Assembly (NCBI GenBank): GCA_963576565.1
Contig: OY755040.1
Span: 27,923,203-27,987,202 of the forward strand
Length of the DNA stretch: 64,000 nucleotides
Source of the DNA: Aspidapion aeneum
Taxonomy: Eukaryota; Arthropoda; Insecta; Coleoptera; Brentidae
Reading direction: 5' to 3'
This document shows positions 10,811 to 23,619 of the stretch, piece by piece. Both the position numbers and the translations under genes were made by a program. Numbering within the stretch: the stretch's first letter is position 1; each line of letters begins with the position of its first letter. The notes under the pieces are model-generated. The model made no database searches, was not told where the DNA came from, and saw nothing but the letters and a program-made list of their open reading frames with translations.

Positions 10811-13800
10811 AATACTCTGCCAATATAAGGGCCCCTAAGCTCACACTAGGTACTATAGTTATAGAATACGTGTGAGCTAATATAACTAAAATCTGAAATA
10901 TATTTTATTCAACTCTAGACTAAATTACCTTTTGTTTGATACAGCACAAGCCATGTTTTGAATTAAACTCAAATTTTTAAAATCTACCCCCACCCTTTAA
11001 AAAACAAAAAACTAAAATGTATTTTGTTAAACTCCGGACTCAATTACCTTTCGTTTAATATCACACACGCCATATTTTCACTTAAACTTTAATTTTTAAA
11101 ATATACCCCCACCCTTTTTTTTTAAATAAATTAAAATGTATTTTGTTTAACTCCAGACTCAATTACCTTTTGTTTGATATCACACACGCCATATTTTCAC
11201 ATAAACTCTAATTTTTGAAATCTACCCCCACCCTTTTATTTGGTTTGTGTTCGGTGGATTTTATTCATTTTTAAATGGGACCATCTCGACCTAAGACCCA
11301 GCCTACGTGCCAAATTTCATTAAAATCGGCTAAGCTGTTTTTGAGTTATGCGCGTTGGTCGTTACAGACAGACATACAGACATACAGACATACAGACATA
11401 CAGACATACAGACATACAGACATACAGACATACAGACATACAGACATACAGACATACAGACATACAGACATACAGACATACAGACATACAGACATACAGA
11501 CATACAGACATACAGACATACAGACATACAGACATACAGACATACAGACATACAGACATACAGACATACAGACATACAGACATTCAGACATACAGACATA
11601 CAGACATACAGACATACAGACATACAGACATACAGACATACAGACATACAGACATACAGACATACAGACATACAGACATACAGACATACAGACATACAGA
11701 CATACAGACATACAGACATACAGACATACAGACATACAGACATACAGACATACAGACATACAGACATACAGACATACAGACATACAGACATACAGACATA
11801 CAGACATACAGACATACAGACATACAGACATACAGACATACAGACATACAGACATACAGACATACAGACATACAGACATACAGACATACAGACATACAGA
11901 CATACAGACATACAGACATACAGACATACAGACATACAGACATACAGACATACAGACATACAGACATACAGACATACAGACATACAGACATACAGACATA
12001 CAGACATACAGACATACAGACATACAGACATACAGACATACAGACATACAGACATACAGACATACAGACATACAGACATACAGACATACAGACATACAGA
12101 CATACAGACATACAGACATACAGACATACAGACATACAGACATACAGACATACAGACATACAGACATACAGACATACAGACATACAGACATACAGACATA
12201 CAGACATACAGACATACAGACATACAGACATACAGACATACAGACATACAGACATACAGACATACAGACATACAGACATACAGACATACAGACATACAGA
12301 CATACAGACATACAGACATACAGACATACAGACATACAGACATACAGACATACAGACATACAGACATACAGACATACAGACATACAGACATACAGACATA
12401 CAGACATACAGACATACAGACATACAGACATACAGACATACAGACATACAGACATACAGACATACAGACATACAGACATACAGACATACAGACATACAGA
12501 CATACAGACATACAGACATACAGACATACAGACATACAGACATACAGACATACAGACATACAGACATACAGACATACAGACATACAGACATACAGACATA
12601 CAGACATACAGACATACAGACATACAGACATACAGACATACAGACATACAGACATACAGACATACAGACATACAGACATACAGACATACAGACATACAGA
12701 CATACAGACATACAGACATACAGACATACAGACATACAGACATACAGACATACAGACATACAGACATACAGACATACAGACATACAGACATACAGACATA
12801 CAGACATACAGACATACAGACATACAGACATACAGACATACAGACATACAGACATACAGACATACAGACATACAGACATACAGACATACAGACATACAGA
12901 CATACAGACATACAGACATACAGACATACAGACATACAGACATACAGACATACAGACATACAGACATACAGACATACAGACATACAGACATACAGACATA
13001 CAGACATACAGACATACAGACATACAGACATACAGACATACAGACATACAGACATACAGACATACAGACATACAGACATACAGACATACAGACATACAGA
13101 CATACAGACATACAGACATACAGACATACAGACATACAGACATACAGACATACAGACATACAGACATACAGACATACAGACATACAGACATACAGACATA
13201 CAGACATACAGACATACAGACATACAGACATACAGACATACAGACATACAGACATACAGACATACAGACATACAGACATACAGACATACAGACATACAGA
13301 CATACAGACATACAGACATACAGACATACAGACATACAGACAGACAGACATACAGACATACAGACATATAGACATATAGACATACAGACATACAGACATA
13401 CAGACATACAGACATACAGACATACAGACATACAGACATACAGACATACAGACATACAGACATACAGACATACAGACATACAGACATACAGACATACAGA
13501 CATACAGACATACAGACATACAGACATACAGACATACAGACATACAGACATACAGACATACAGACATACAGACATACAGACATACAGACATACAGACATA
13601 CAGACATACAGACATACAGACATACAGACATACAGACATACAGACATACAGACATACAGACATACAGACATACAGACATACAGACATACACACATACAGA
13701 CATACAGACATACACACATACAGACATACACACATACAGACATACAGACATACAGACATACAGACATACAGACATACAGACATACAGACATACAGACATA

Positions 13801-14718
13801 CAGACATACAGACATACAGACATACAGACATACAGACATACAGACATACAGACATACAGACATACAGACATACAGACATACAGACATACAGACATACAGA
13901 CATACAGACATACAGACATACAGACATACAGACATACAGACATACAGACATACAGACATACAGACATACAGACATACAGACATACAGACATACAGACATA
14001 CAGACATACAGACATACAGACATACAGACATACAGACATACAGACATACAGACATACAGACATACAGACATACAGACATACAGACATACAGACATACAGA
14101 CATACAGACATACAGACATACAGACATACAGACATACAGACATACAGACATACAGACATACAGACATACAGACATACAGACATACAGACATACAGACATA
14201 CAGACATACAGACATACAGACATACAGACATACAGACATACAGACATACAGACATACAGACATACAGACATACAGACATACAGACATACAGACATACAGA
14301 CATACAGAGATACAGACATACAGACATACAGACATACAGACATACAGACATACAGACATACAGACATACAGACATACAGACATACAGACATACAGACATA
14401 CAGACATACAGACATACAGACATACAGACATACAGACATACAGACATACAGACATACAGACATACAGACATACAGACATACAGACATACAGACATACAGA
14501 CATACAGACATACAGACATACAGACATACAGACATACAGACATACAGACATACAGACATACAGACATACAGACATACAGACATACAGACGGCGCAACAAA
14601 AAAATTTCAAAATCATCTGAAACGCAAAGATATATAAAAAATTTTGAAATCGGAGCAACTTTTTGTTTCTCGAAAAAATTAGGATCACCATAGCCCACAC
14701 TACTATATGTGTGAGCTA
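10811..14718 (-). mobile_element. Repeat family A, copy A2, with giant octamer expansion
   Basis: This is a full inverted copy of the element at 7859 and 16677. The AATACTCTGCC end is at 10811, followed by the CTCACACTAGGTACTATAGT palindrome and three units containing TACCCCCACCC. The shared block GACCATCTCGACCTAAGACC and the ATTAAAATCGGCTAAGC motif lead into the octamer array at 11364. The GGCGCAACAAAAAAATTTC block and the second palindrome close it at 14718. Without the array the element would be about 680 bp, so more than four fifths of this copy is expanded repeat. Confidence 0.85.
11364..14589 (+). repeat. (ACAGACAT)n array, about 400 units
   Basis: An almost perfect 8-bp repeat runs for about 3,226 bp. 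Interruptions are few and clustered: a T at 11584, a CAGACAGACATA and CATATAGACATATAGAC patch at 13340-13380, three CACACATAC variants at 13690-13735, and CAGAGATAC near 14308. Because 8 bp is not a multiple of three and the unit holds no stop in most frames, it gives long frames on both strands (YRHTDIQT on one, YVCMSVCL on the other). These are artefacts of the repeat, not proteins. Confidence 0.98.
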
Positions 14719-14721
14719 AAA

Positions 14722-16676
14722 ATCTATTATGATCCAATTGCCAAGAACGTCAAAATACGTTTTTTACAACAGCGTTTTTTAAACTTTGATGACGGTTTCT
14801 GACTCCCCCTAACTTTAAGAAAATGTTTTAAAAAAATATATTTTCAAATGTTTGTTTGCAGAAAAGGTTTTTTGAATAGAAAAATTGGGTTAAGTGATCG
14901 CTTGATTTAAAGTTATTTTGAATATCGTTCATTTATTGGTTTTTAGGCAATTTCTCTCCAAAAAAAAATTATTTAAAAAATAATAATTAAGAGTCACTGC
15001 AATAGTTATTTACCCAACAAGTGTAGAAAGTAGTACTTGTTCACAACACGTCGTTCTGTCAAGCCTCCAATCATCGGCGTCGCTAATTTATTAAAAATTA
15101 TTATTAATTTTTTTTTTGTTGAATAAAAAAGACGTCAACGAATAGTGTTATATTTTATATAAGTTTGCAAATATTAGCAGTAACATTACCGCACTAGTGC
15201 GGAAAAGTAACTTTACCGCACTTTTGTTTTTTATATTTCGCATGCGAAAAAGCATAGACCTTTAAAAATGGGTACTAATTCACTTTGCTTATTTAAAATA
15301 TAGGGGTAAAGTTTATCACTCGAAGGGGTATTTTATTAATCTGAAAAGTGCCCCTCGCAAATAAAATCGGCCAGTTCGAGGGTGTGTCAAAACTAAAGAT
15401 AGATTCAGATTTGGAACGGAGGGAATTTTCCCTTTTTCCCCTTCCTTAGATCAGCTCCTGGCTTAGGAGCAAAGCACGGCCTGGAAAGTTGGAGTTGAAC
15501 CTTGGCAAACCAGTATTGGTTTTGCATTTATGGGGTTTACCCTTAGACCCAATCGGTTGCCTTAAGAGCCGGTATAAAGTTGACAAAGTATAGGTAATTG
15601 GTGAAAGTGTCCACTCCCTGGTTCCATTTTCAAATGGGGACACTGTACATGGATCATAGAGAGCGCTTTACATTTACAAAACGCTCACACATTCCGAATG
15701 AAACTGAGTACAAATATAAGATGGTATTTTAAATGTTAGTAGTTTAAACAAAATATACTCAGGAAAAAAGTTCGAAACGGGATTAAAAAAAGGTCAAGAA
15801 CTTGAGAATACCAAAGCCTAATACTTTATTCACTTGGAGGCCTTCATGTTCTTTTCGCGTTAATGCAAAGTTGACTCCAGGGTAGCTATTCTGAGTCTTG
15901 AACGATGTGACCAGCCACATCACACGATTTGACCAATAGCAAACTCTGAGCGGTCGCGTGTTTTGCAAAATGACTTGTCTCGGCCAATCGCATAGTCGCC
16001 CGCTCTTCAGAGTTAGTGAATTTTACGCGTTTGAAGTGAAATCTGTTCTCCTGCCCCTTACTGACTGAATGTTTCACGGTTGGATCGTAGGAGAAGCTTG
16101 CGCACTGGAGGTTGTTTGCCCGCAGTTGGAAAAAAATAGCTGCAATGGACTGTATATAATTTTATTAAACGAAATGGCGAACAAACATAATAATTGATAC
16201 GAAATCACGAAAATTAAAAGTCCATAGGTTAATTGCTGTAAATCACACAACGGAAAGTCGAAAACAAGAGTACTCACCGATGTGCTGCCAATTTCTTCAC
16301 GTCCCAGGGACCCCTGTCAGGATCTAATGATGACACCACGTAGCTGAAGGGCTGAAGCTTCTAGTTCTATAGTTTAGTACACAAACCGTATTGTAATAAA
16401 TTGGAGAAAGTAATTAACACGCCATTTTTCTCGAGGCGGTCGAAGGGATCTCTCTGATTCTTGTTGCGCATGTCTCATGCACGGAAAAATGTACTCTGTC
16501 TCTCATCCAATTGTGTGGTTTGAAATTTTAAAAGAACCGCGAGTTTCGGCCTTGTTGGGCACTCCTCAGTACGAGCGTAGCCAATGTTAAGAGACAATCA
16601 ATGGTTATCGTGATATCTGAAAAGGATATGAGCTATTAATATCCCTGTTTTGAGAATTTGAACTCAAACTTTCTTT
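14722..16676. other. No gene recognised; small palindromes
   Basis: A short self-complementary patch lies at 15186-15226 (TACCGCACTAGTGCGG followed by TTTACCGCAC). Frames at 15446-16277 on the minus strand have no family features. Confidence 0.4.
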
Positions 16677-17430
16677 TTAGCTCACACATATACTATACTA
16701 TAGTAGTGTGAGCTATGGTGATCCTAATTTTTTCGAGTTGCTCCGATTTCAAAATTTTTTATATATCTTTGCGTTTCAGATGATTTTGAAACTTTTTTGT
16801 TGCGCCGTCTGTCTGTCTGTCTGTCTGTATGTCTGTCTGTCTGTCTGCCTGTCTGTCTGTATGTCTGTATGTCTGTAACGACCATCGCGTATAACTCAAA
16901 AACCGCTTGGCCGATTTTAATGAAATTTGGTACCTAGGCTGGGTCTTGGGTCGAGATGGTCCCATTTAAAAATGAACAAAATCCACCGAACAGAAACCAA
17001 ATAAAAGGGTGGGGGTAGATTTTAAAAATTAGAGTTTATGTGAAAATATGGCGTGTGTGATATCAAACGAAAGGTAATTGAGTCTGCAGTTAAACAAAAT
17101 ACATTTTAATTTATTTTAAAAAAAAGGGTGGGGGTATATTTTAAAAATTAGAGTTTAAGTGAAAATATGGCGTGAGTGATATCAAACGAAAGGTAATTGA
17201 GTCCGGAGTTTAACAAAATACATTTTAGTTTTTTGTTTTTTTAAGGGTGGGGGTAGATTTCAAAAATTTGAGTTTAAGTCAAAGCATGGCTTGTGTGGTA
17301 TCAAACAAAAGGTAATTTAGTCTAGAGTTAAATAAAATATATTTCAGTTTTTAGTTATATTAGCTTACACGTACACTATAACTATAGTACCTAGTGTGAG
17401 CTTAGGGGCCCATATATTGGCAGAGTATTT
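16677..17430 (+). mobile_element. Repeat family A, copy A3
   Basis: Same order as A1: end palindrome (TTAGCTCACACATATACTAT), a CTGT tract of about 70 bp at 16807-16877 with CTGC and CTGTATGT variants, the CCGATTTTAATGAAAT motif, three GGGTGGGGGTA units, the second palindrome and the GGCAGAGTATT tail. The 10-bp GAAAAAAAAT patch after TTTTTTCGAG in A1 is missing here. Its similarity to A1 looks high throughout. Confidence 0.85.
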
Positions 17431-18157
17431 TTTATTGTGTTCTCCCCGAGCGGTGGCTCGATCGCCGATTTTTGTACACGAAAGGTTATTTCTCAGTATT
17501 TCCTCAAATTTGAATGGTATTTTTCCCAGTATTTGCCAAGTATTTCCTGGTATTTCCCCTAACCTGTACACCGAAAGGAAATTCCAAGCCACCCCTGGGT
17601 CCTCCAAATGTCAATTTAAATTCAAATTATTTCATTATTTTTTGAGCCAACAAAAGATTTTGAATAGGAGGTCGAGGTCATAAAAATATCAAGAGCTTTT
17701 TAAAGCGGGTGCCTAATTATTTATTTTTCTTTGTAGACAAATTTCTGTATTCTACATAAATTATGTATCTCCTAACACAAATAAATCCAATTTCCCCAAG
17801 TCAAAGTTTCTAGTATTCGAATGGCAGCCGGCAAGTTTTCAAGCTTATAAGCCATCTCTAAAATCAACTTGTTTAGCAGTTTAAATATCTTAAATCTTAA
17901 ATCGCGACGGCAAATGTGAATTGGGATCGTCTCCAGCAGGCAAAACGACGACAAAGTTTTGTCGCAGTAATTTTCACTCAGTTTGGATGAGATTATTGGA
18001 TTCCTTGCCGAGTTTATGCATTGATGGTAAGTTTTGAAAGTCTAAAACTTGAAATAAATATTTTTTTATATTTGTGTTTTTTTAGCCCACAGTACACTTG
18101 TCTATTTCTTAAGAGATGGACAGGCTAAATGTTCATAATTTGTTAAATTTATTGGTT
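17431..18157. other. No gene recognised
   Basis: Overlapping short frames at 17365-17683 on both strands have no motif. They fall at the border of A3 and are treated as chance. Confidence 0.4.
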
Positions 18158-18235
18158 AGTTCACACGTTCACACGTGGTCACAACAATGCGGCACTGCTA
18201 TTTTCACGAGGTATGTTGCGTGGAACAAATTGTTA

Positions 18236-18529
18236 AGGCTCGTTTTCATGTGACAAAAATGTCGCGACTTTAGTGCCATGCCACAAAAGTCGCGACATTT
18301 GTAAACATGCAAACTTCAAAGTCATGTTGTCGCCGCAACAATTTTAAGCCGTGGCATTTGTGTCTCGATATCAAAATCATGTTGATATTTTTGTGACATT
18401 TTACTAGTTCCACGCAACATACCTCGTGAAAATAGCAGTCCCGCATTGTCGTGACCACGTGTGAACTAAATGTCATATTTTCATAACTTCAACTGTCATG
18501 ACATTATTATTTCGCATGAAAACAAGCCT
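18236..18529. mobile_element. PIF/Harbinger-type MITE, 294 bp
   Basis: The ends are AGGCTCGTTTTCATG and CATGAAAACAAGCCT (14 of 15 pairs), flanked on both sides by TTA at 18233-18235 and 18530-18532. A 3-bp TTA duplication is the signature of PIF/Harbinger insertion. Inside, ATGTCGCGACTTTAGTG is mirrored by AAAGTCGCGACATTTG, giving an internal stem. A second inverted pair links 18158-18226 (outside) with 18407-18466 (inside), so part of another copy probably lies just upstream. Confidence 0.82.
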
Positions 18530-18532
18530 TTA

Positions 18533-19060
18533 TGGCGACAACGTGACTTTACAGGCAAAAATATAAATAAATATATAAATCAAAGACACTTTGATTTATA
18601 TACCAAGTAAATTAATATTAGGGGACACAAATTATATAAATGCTAAGTTAGGTATAGTAACAGAATGGTTAAATATAAATAGATTAAAACAAAATGTATG
18701 CTTATAAACTCAGAAATTCCTAATAATCTGTATACTGAAAAAGTTATTGAAATAGAATTTCTCGAATTATTTCAGCATTTAGAAATATTTATCGAAAACA
18801 AATCAAAATTTCAAAATTATTCCGACTATATAGTTTCAAAAATATCTAAAGAAATTAGTTATTTAGGAAGGATAAGCCAACCCTTTTTAATCCCATAATA
18901 TTACCGTATTTTTTATACTGTAACACTATTTTATTTACTGCAAACGAAGAATATTTAAAAAAATTTTAAATAAAGATAACAACACAAAAATAGAACTCTT
19001 TGTTTGAAACTCGTAGACAATCATTGAGTAGATATAAAATTTCAGACTTACATTGTCTAT
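18533..19060. other. AT-rich stretch, nothing recognised
   Basis: The 66-codon frame at 18698-18898 is low-complexity, AT-driven and without motif. Confidence 0.4.
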
Positions 19061-19065
19061 ATTTA

Positions 19066-19146
19066 TTTTAAACACGACGTTTCGGTTAGTAAGTATCTCT
19101 AACCATTTTCAAGTGTAAGTTTTACACCGAAACGTCGTCGTGTTAA
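19066..19146 (-). repeat. Penelope-like terminal motif, degenerate hammerhead-like
   Basis: On the minus strand, CTTGAAAATGGTTAG is followed by CTAACCGAAACGTCGTG. GGTTAG and CTAACC pair as a stem immediately before GAAAC, in the arrangement of hammerhead stem II plus GAAA known from Penelope-like element ends. The CUGANGA box is damaged (CTTGAAAA). The whole site is also an outer palindrome, ACACGACGTTTCGG against CCGAAACGTCGTCGTGT. No reverse transcriptase is nearby. Confidence 0.5.
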
Positions 19147-19517
19147 AAATAATTATGGACAATGGAACTCCGAAATTTTATTTCTACAAAAATAGAAGTT
19201 AAAAAAAATTAAATTGTTAAATGTAAAAAAAATATTTCTTATTATGCTTACATTTTTTTTATACAAAATTCAAAACGATTTACTTCCGAACATTTAAAAG
19301 ATTACACTTCGAATAATTTTGAATTTTATGATTATAATAACGTTGCCAAAATAATTTTATATAAATAATTTTTCAAAATCAGTAACATACAAATCTTTAT
19401 TTAATAAAGGATCAATTGGATTTAACAAGTTCAAACTGTTTAAAAAAATTCCCTGTTTGATCAACAATTTCGTAATTAATAATTATTATTATTTTTGATA
19501 TTTATTATGTTATATAT

Positions 19518-20280
19518 TGTCAGGAATGTAAATTTCCCCTGACTGTGCCACTGTACGAAACCATCTTGGAAAAACGAAAAACGCAATTATGATTCTGTTG
19601 AGATAAGAAAGTGGTTCCGCCTCCCTCCAAAATGGTAAACAGTTGGTTGCCGCCTACCTACACAGCAGGTGGTTGAAAAAAAGTGAAGAGGGAGAGTTGC
19701 AATGGTTAAGCGTGGGGATACAGCAAGTAGCGAAGGGTTTTCCCTTTAAAGTGATTGGATATGGAAAAACTATGAGAATAGAAAGTGTTGTCTATAAAAT
19801 GTCATTTTATCTCTGTTTTCGTTTAGGTTTACTTGTTTAGCTCATTGGTTAGAATGTAAAGTAAATTTTAGGATTATCGGCAACGCCACTGACTTGGTTC
19901 CTCCAATCTCTTCAAAGTGGGGATAATGGACTATTTAGGTCCAACCTACCGTTTATAAAAACCCAAATTTTGAGGAGACAAGTCGGTAGTTACATTCAAA
20001 GTTTTGTTGAACTTAACTAAAACCTCTAAAGTAATTATCAGTAAAGAAACATAAGATTTTTATATTTGAAGAATATTTTGCAGTTTGTTATTTTGGTAAG
20101 TTAAAGTATTTATTTTAACATTTTGGGTCTTGGTTGTTTTATAGGTCATAGGAAAAGTCTTGTAATAATTTGTAAATTGCAATGTTTTTAAAACTGTTTT
20201 ATATTTATTTTATATACATAAGAGACCAACTACGGTACCCTCGTTTAAGGGTTCGATTTAAAACAAAATTGTACCCGACA
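19518..20280 (+). repeat. Candidate solo LTR
   Basis: The segment begins TGTCAGGAATG and ends GTACCCGACA, giving TG...CA ends with a short TTGTC/GACAA inverted terminus. TATAAAA at 19954-19960 is followed about 30 bp later by AGTCGGTAGTTACATTC, a plausible start site, and a GGTAAGT donor-like site follows at about 20095. No flanking target duplication matches and no second LTR or gag-pol was seen. A host promoter with a first exon would look similar. Confidence 0.35.
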
Positions 20281-21896
20281 ATTTGCGAAATAAAATCCTT
20301 AGAATAACAGAAAAATACTTTTCTTCGAAATTCCCTGGTAAGGGGGAGGTTTACCCTATGGTGGCCTTGGGTCTAAAAATCATAGGCAGAAAATAATATA
20401 ATTTCGGCTTACTTTACTTACCATGCATATAAAAAGTGGATTTTAAATCAGCGAATGATCCGGTTTCATGTGATATTTTAATATTTAATATACTGAGTGT
20501 ACAATATAAAAATAACTACCAGACGATTTCGGAATTTAGATTCTCAGGAGAAAATAAAGGGTCCACAAAAATTTCGTAAAGTTTTTTCCATTGACCGTAG
20601 TCGCTTATAAAATTTACTAAATTTAATTAAAAGATGGCAACAATTTCAACAAAAAAATACAATTTTTCTTTTATCTAAATTTTGAAAATCTTTATAAATG
20701 TTTTTATTTCGATACAGTATCTGGCTGGGATCGAAATAGCGCAACTTTTGTTCTATTTCACGAAAATTATATATCTTTAGATAAAAGTGGATACAAGGAT
20801 ATTTATGGGGATTTCAAAAAAAGGTGTCATACAATTTTTGTTTTATTGAAGAAAAAATACAAAAAAACATTTTCTAGAAGTTCTCATAGTACCAAGCAAA
20901 AATCAAAAAGTGTGATTTCAAAAGTTGGTCGCCACAAATCATAGGTTTATGTGTTTAAATGCAGTTTTTAGAATTACTTAACCCAAAAATATAAAACAAC
21001 TTAAGGCAACATCTGGTTACATTTTATAAAAAGATTTTATATGGCTATACATATCTTACAATTTTAAAATGATTATAATATTTATTACTTTATTTCTTCA
21101 AATTCTACTTGTTACTATTTTTTCCAAATCTTTCTGGTTTTAATTTTTTACTAGAAGGTTCGCCAGCGCTGATTAGCCCAGTTCATTTTTCGACCGTGGT
21201 TATCTCAGACAATACAAAAGAAAAACTCAACAAAAGTTTGTAATGATGATTATTATTTCCACTGTGTAGAGATCTTTGTATTCAGGGAGTTGGTTAACTC
21301 TAGATAATATCTAGGTTTTCATATTATACTCGTACATACAAGCACGCTTTGTTAATCCCAGAATTTATTTAAGGTTCGTTTTGAATAAAAATAAAACATT
21401 AAGTAAAATATAATGTGCCTACATCTGTTATTATAATATGCATATAAGTTTTTAAACAAAATAGACATACACTAATTGGTGCCTGCAAAAGATAATCTTC
21501 ATGTTGTTAATTTTAAAAAAATTTTATTTGTTAAAACTTTTAAAGTAATTTTCTCTATAGTCGATTTTTGGAAGTACCCAAAATTGCATAAGAGTTAGTT
21601 TGACTAGTTTTTGTCTTGTTTTTAAATGTTTAATCCTTGTCATAAGCAAATTTTTGCCTTCCCCAGATTCCGTGAGGCAGACCATAGAGGTGTGGGATTC
21701 GAAGAGTTTCCTTTCCACCTGAGGACCAATTCTTTTCGTTTCTAAATTCACCATGATTTTTCCATGGGGGGGTAGTGGCATTAAAACACCACGCTTGCCA
21801 GGCGTGTTGGTGAGTTTATATTGAGCCGCTCATTCTGGGACAGATGCTATTTGCGGCCGCACATTCTGCGAAAATCCAAAAAAAACCCAAAAAAAT
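20281..21896. other. No gene recognised
   Basis: AT-rich DNA. The minus-strand frame at 21524-21781 (85 codons) shows no motif. Confidence 0.4.
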
Positions 21897-22068
21897 CAGC
21901 GGCGTAGCGTGCCTGAAGTGGTGGATGGGGCCGACAGCTAAAAAGGGCGCCCATCAAAAATCTTGCGACCAAAAAAAAAAAAAGATCATCATGTCTATAG
22001 TTTCCGTTGCCGGCCCTGCTACTTAATAACGCTTAGGGCGCTTCGGACACCCATGGGGCGCCAGTAAT
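21897..22068 (+). mobile_element. hAT MITE fragment (CAGCGGCGTAG family)
   Basis: It starts CAGCGGCGTAGCGTGCC, the terminal repeat of the complete element at 37479-37870 read in the other orientation. It also shares GCCGGCCC, ACTTAATAA, GCGCTTCG and TGGGGCGCCA blocks with it. The distal end is missing and no target duplication was found. The 60-codon frame here is incidental. Confidence 0.72.
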
Positions 22069-22119
22069 ATTTGATACACAATAAACAGCAGTTTTAGGAA
22101 TAATTTTTATTCTATAAAA

Positions 22120-22420
22120 AAGCAGTGGCGTACTATTTTTTATCAAAAACTGGAGTCCATGTCTCGTGCGGACGGCACTGGTACAAATGAAAAACAGTTG
22201 CTGCCCATAAGAAAATTTATCTTAATACGCAGAATGTCTCTACAAATTTTTAGACAAATATCTGGAGTGGTTTGGCAGAAATTAAAAAAAAATATATTTT
22301 TTTTAAATAAAATTTTAACATCCTTTATTTTTAAAACACGGTATTTTAGGACACATTTTCATATAAACTTTTTTAAATATTTTCATGTGAGGAATCCACC
22401 CTGGGCAATATAACTTTAAA
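22120..22420 (+). repeat. Repeat fragment with hAT-like start
   Basis: It begins CAGTGGCGTACTATTTTTTA, a CAGTGGCG-type hAT end, and runs to about TGGGCAATATAAC. No partner end was located. The 84-codon frame at 22159-22413 has no recognisable domain. Confidence 0.35.
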
Positions 22421-23619
22421 TCACCCGGTATACCCGCTCTATTTTTAAGTGATGAGTAACAGGCTGAATTTTCGTGAATAGCTTCATTTAGCGAAGCGAA
22501 GTTGCCAGCACCTTCCTTAGTTAACTATTAGTTTCAATGTTTGGTCGCTAGCACGTTCCCATTACCCTTATATACCCCTTGGACCTCCTAAATGGGACTC
22601 CCCAGTAGGTGGTGGCAACCTATGTATTTAACTCACTATAAACCCATTAGAAATAAACTCCAGCTTCGCCCTCTAGCGGTTCCACCAGTATAGAACATTT
22701 TAGAGCCTAAAGCTATTATGCCAGGTTGTAAAAGCAACTCAGAAACGTCCTCTATCCTATTATAAAACTAGATTTGGTAATTTGGTATCCTGGCGATTCT
22801 GTTGAATACCAAAATACCTTTAGAGTAAAGAAGTTTTCCTATAAAAGCTATGGCGATATTTTAGATTCACAATGGCTATATAAAATAATTTAGGTCACAA
22901 AAATGTCAGAGTCCCAAAATTATTTTATCACATAAAAATATACCGAGAGTCGTTTTGTTGATGAATAAATTGCCTGCCAGATTTATTTTTCTGATAAAAT
23001 CGTATCTAAAAAGCTCTCAAAACAAGCGCGCTACTCAAAAATGCTTTTTAATAGTTTTTTGATAACAAAATTACAAATGTTTGAAATAAATAAAAAATAA
23101 CTTACACTATTCACCATTAAAAAGGTCTGTTTGGTTTACATAAACCAAAATTAAAGTAAAATTATTGTTAAAAAACACTGCTAAAATGACTAGATAAATA
23201 TTTTCTCTTTACAATATTTTTTAAATAAATTTCTATACGCCAATATGGTTTTATAGTGGTCACTTGGTTTTATTTGTTCCTGTATCGCAACAAGGATTTT
23301 TGAGTGCCCTTAAACCAACAAAAAAGAACAAAGTAAACATAGTCAACATAACCTCACTTAAATTTTTTGTATTTGTTTTTTAAAGTGTTTAAAAGCTTAT
23401 AATTCAACACTTTTAAATGTTTTTTATCGTGCAATTTCGACACAATCGAGAGGGCCAGTGCAATGATATTCGTTGTGCCTGCAGATTGGTTCATCCTTAT
23501 CTAGGCCTGGGTGTCCTACCCAGGAGGACGGAAACTCAACAATTATTAAGTATTGGGCTTTAAATAATCAATCTTGCAATAGGTAGGTAACAATCTGTAC
23601 CTAGGTATATACAGTGTGT

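Noticed and set aside
11275..14737. Very long open frames (up to 1,135 codons) on both strands
   Set aside because: They are produced by the 8-bp repeat in all frames (YRHTDIQT and YVCMSVCL). No non-repeat domain is present.
20229..20262. GGTTCGATTTAAA resembling a tRNA B box or SINE promoter
   Set aside because: No A box at the right distance and no cloverleaf can be drawn. It lies at the end of the LTR candidate.
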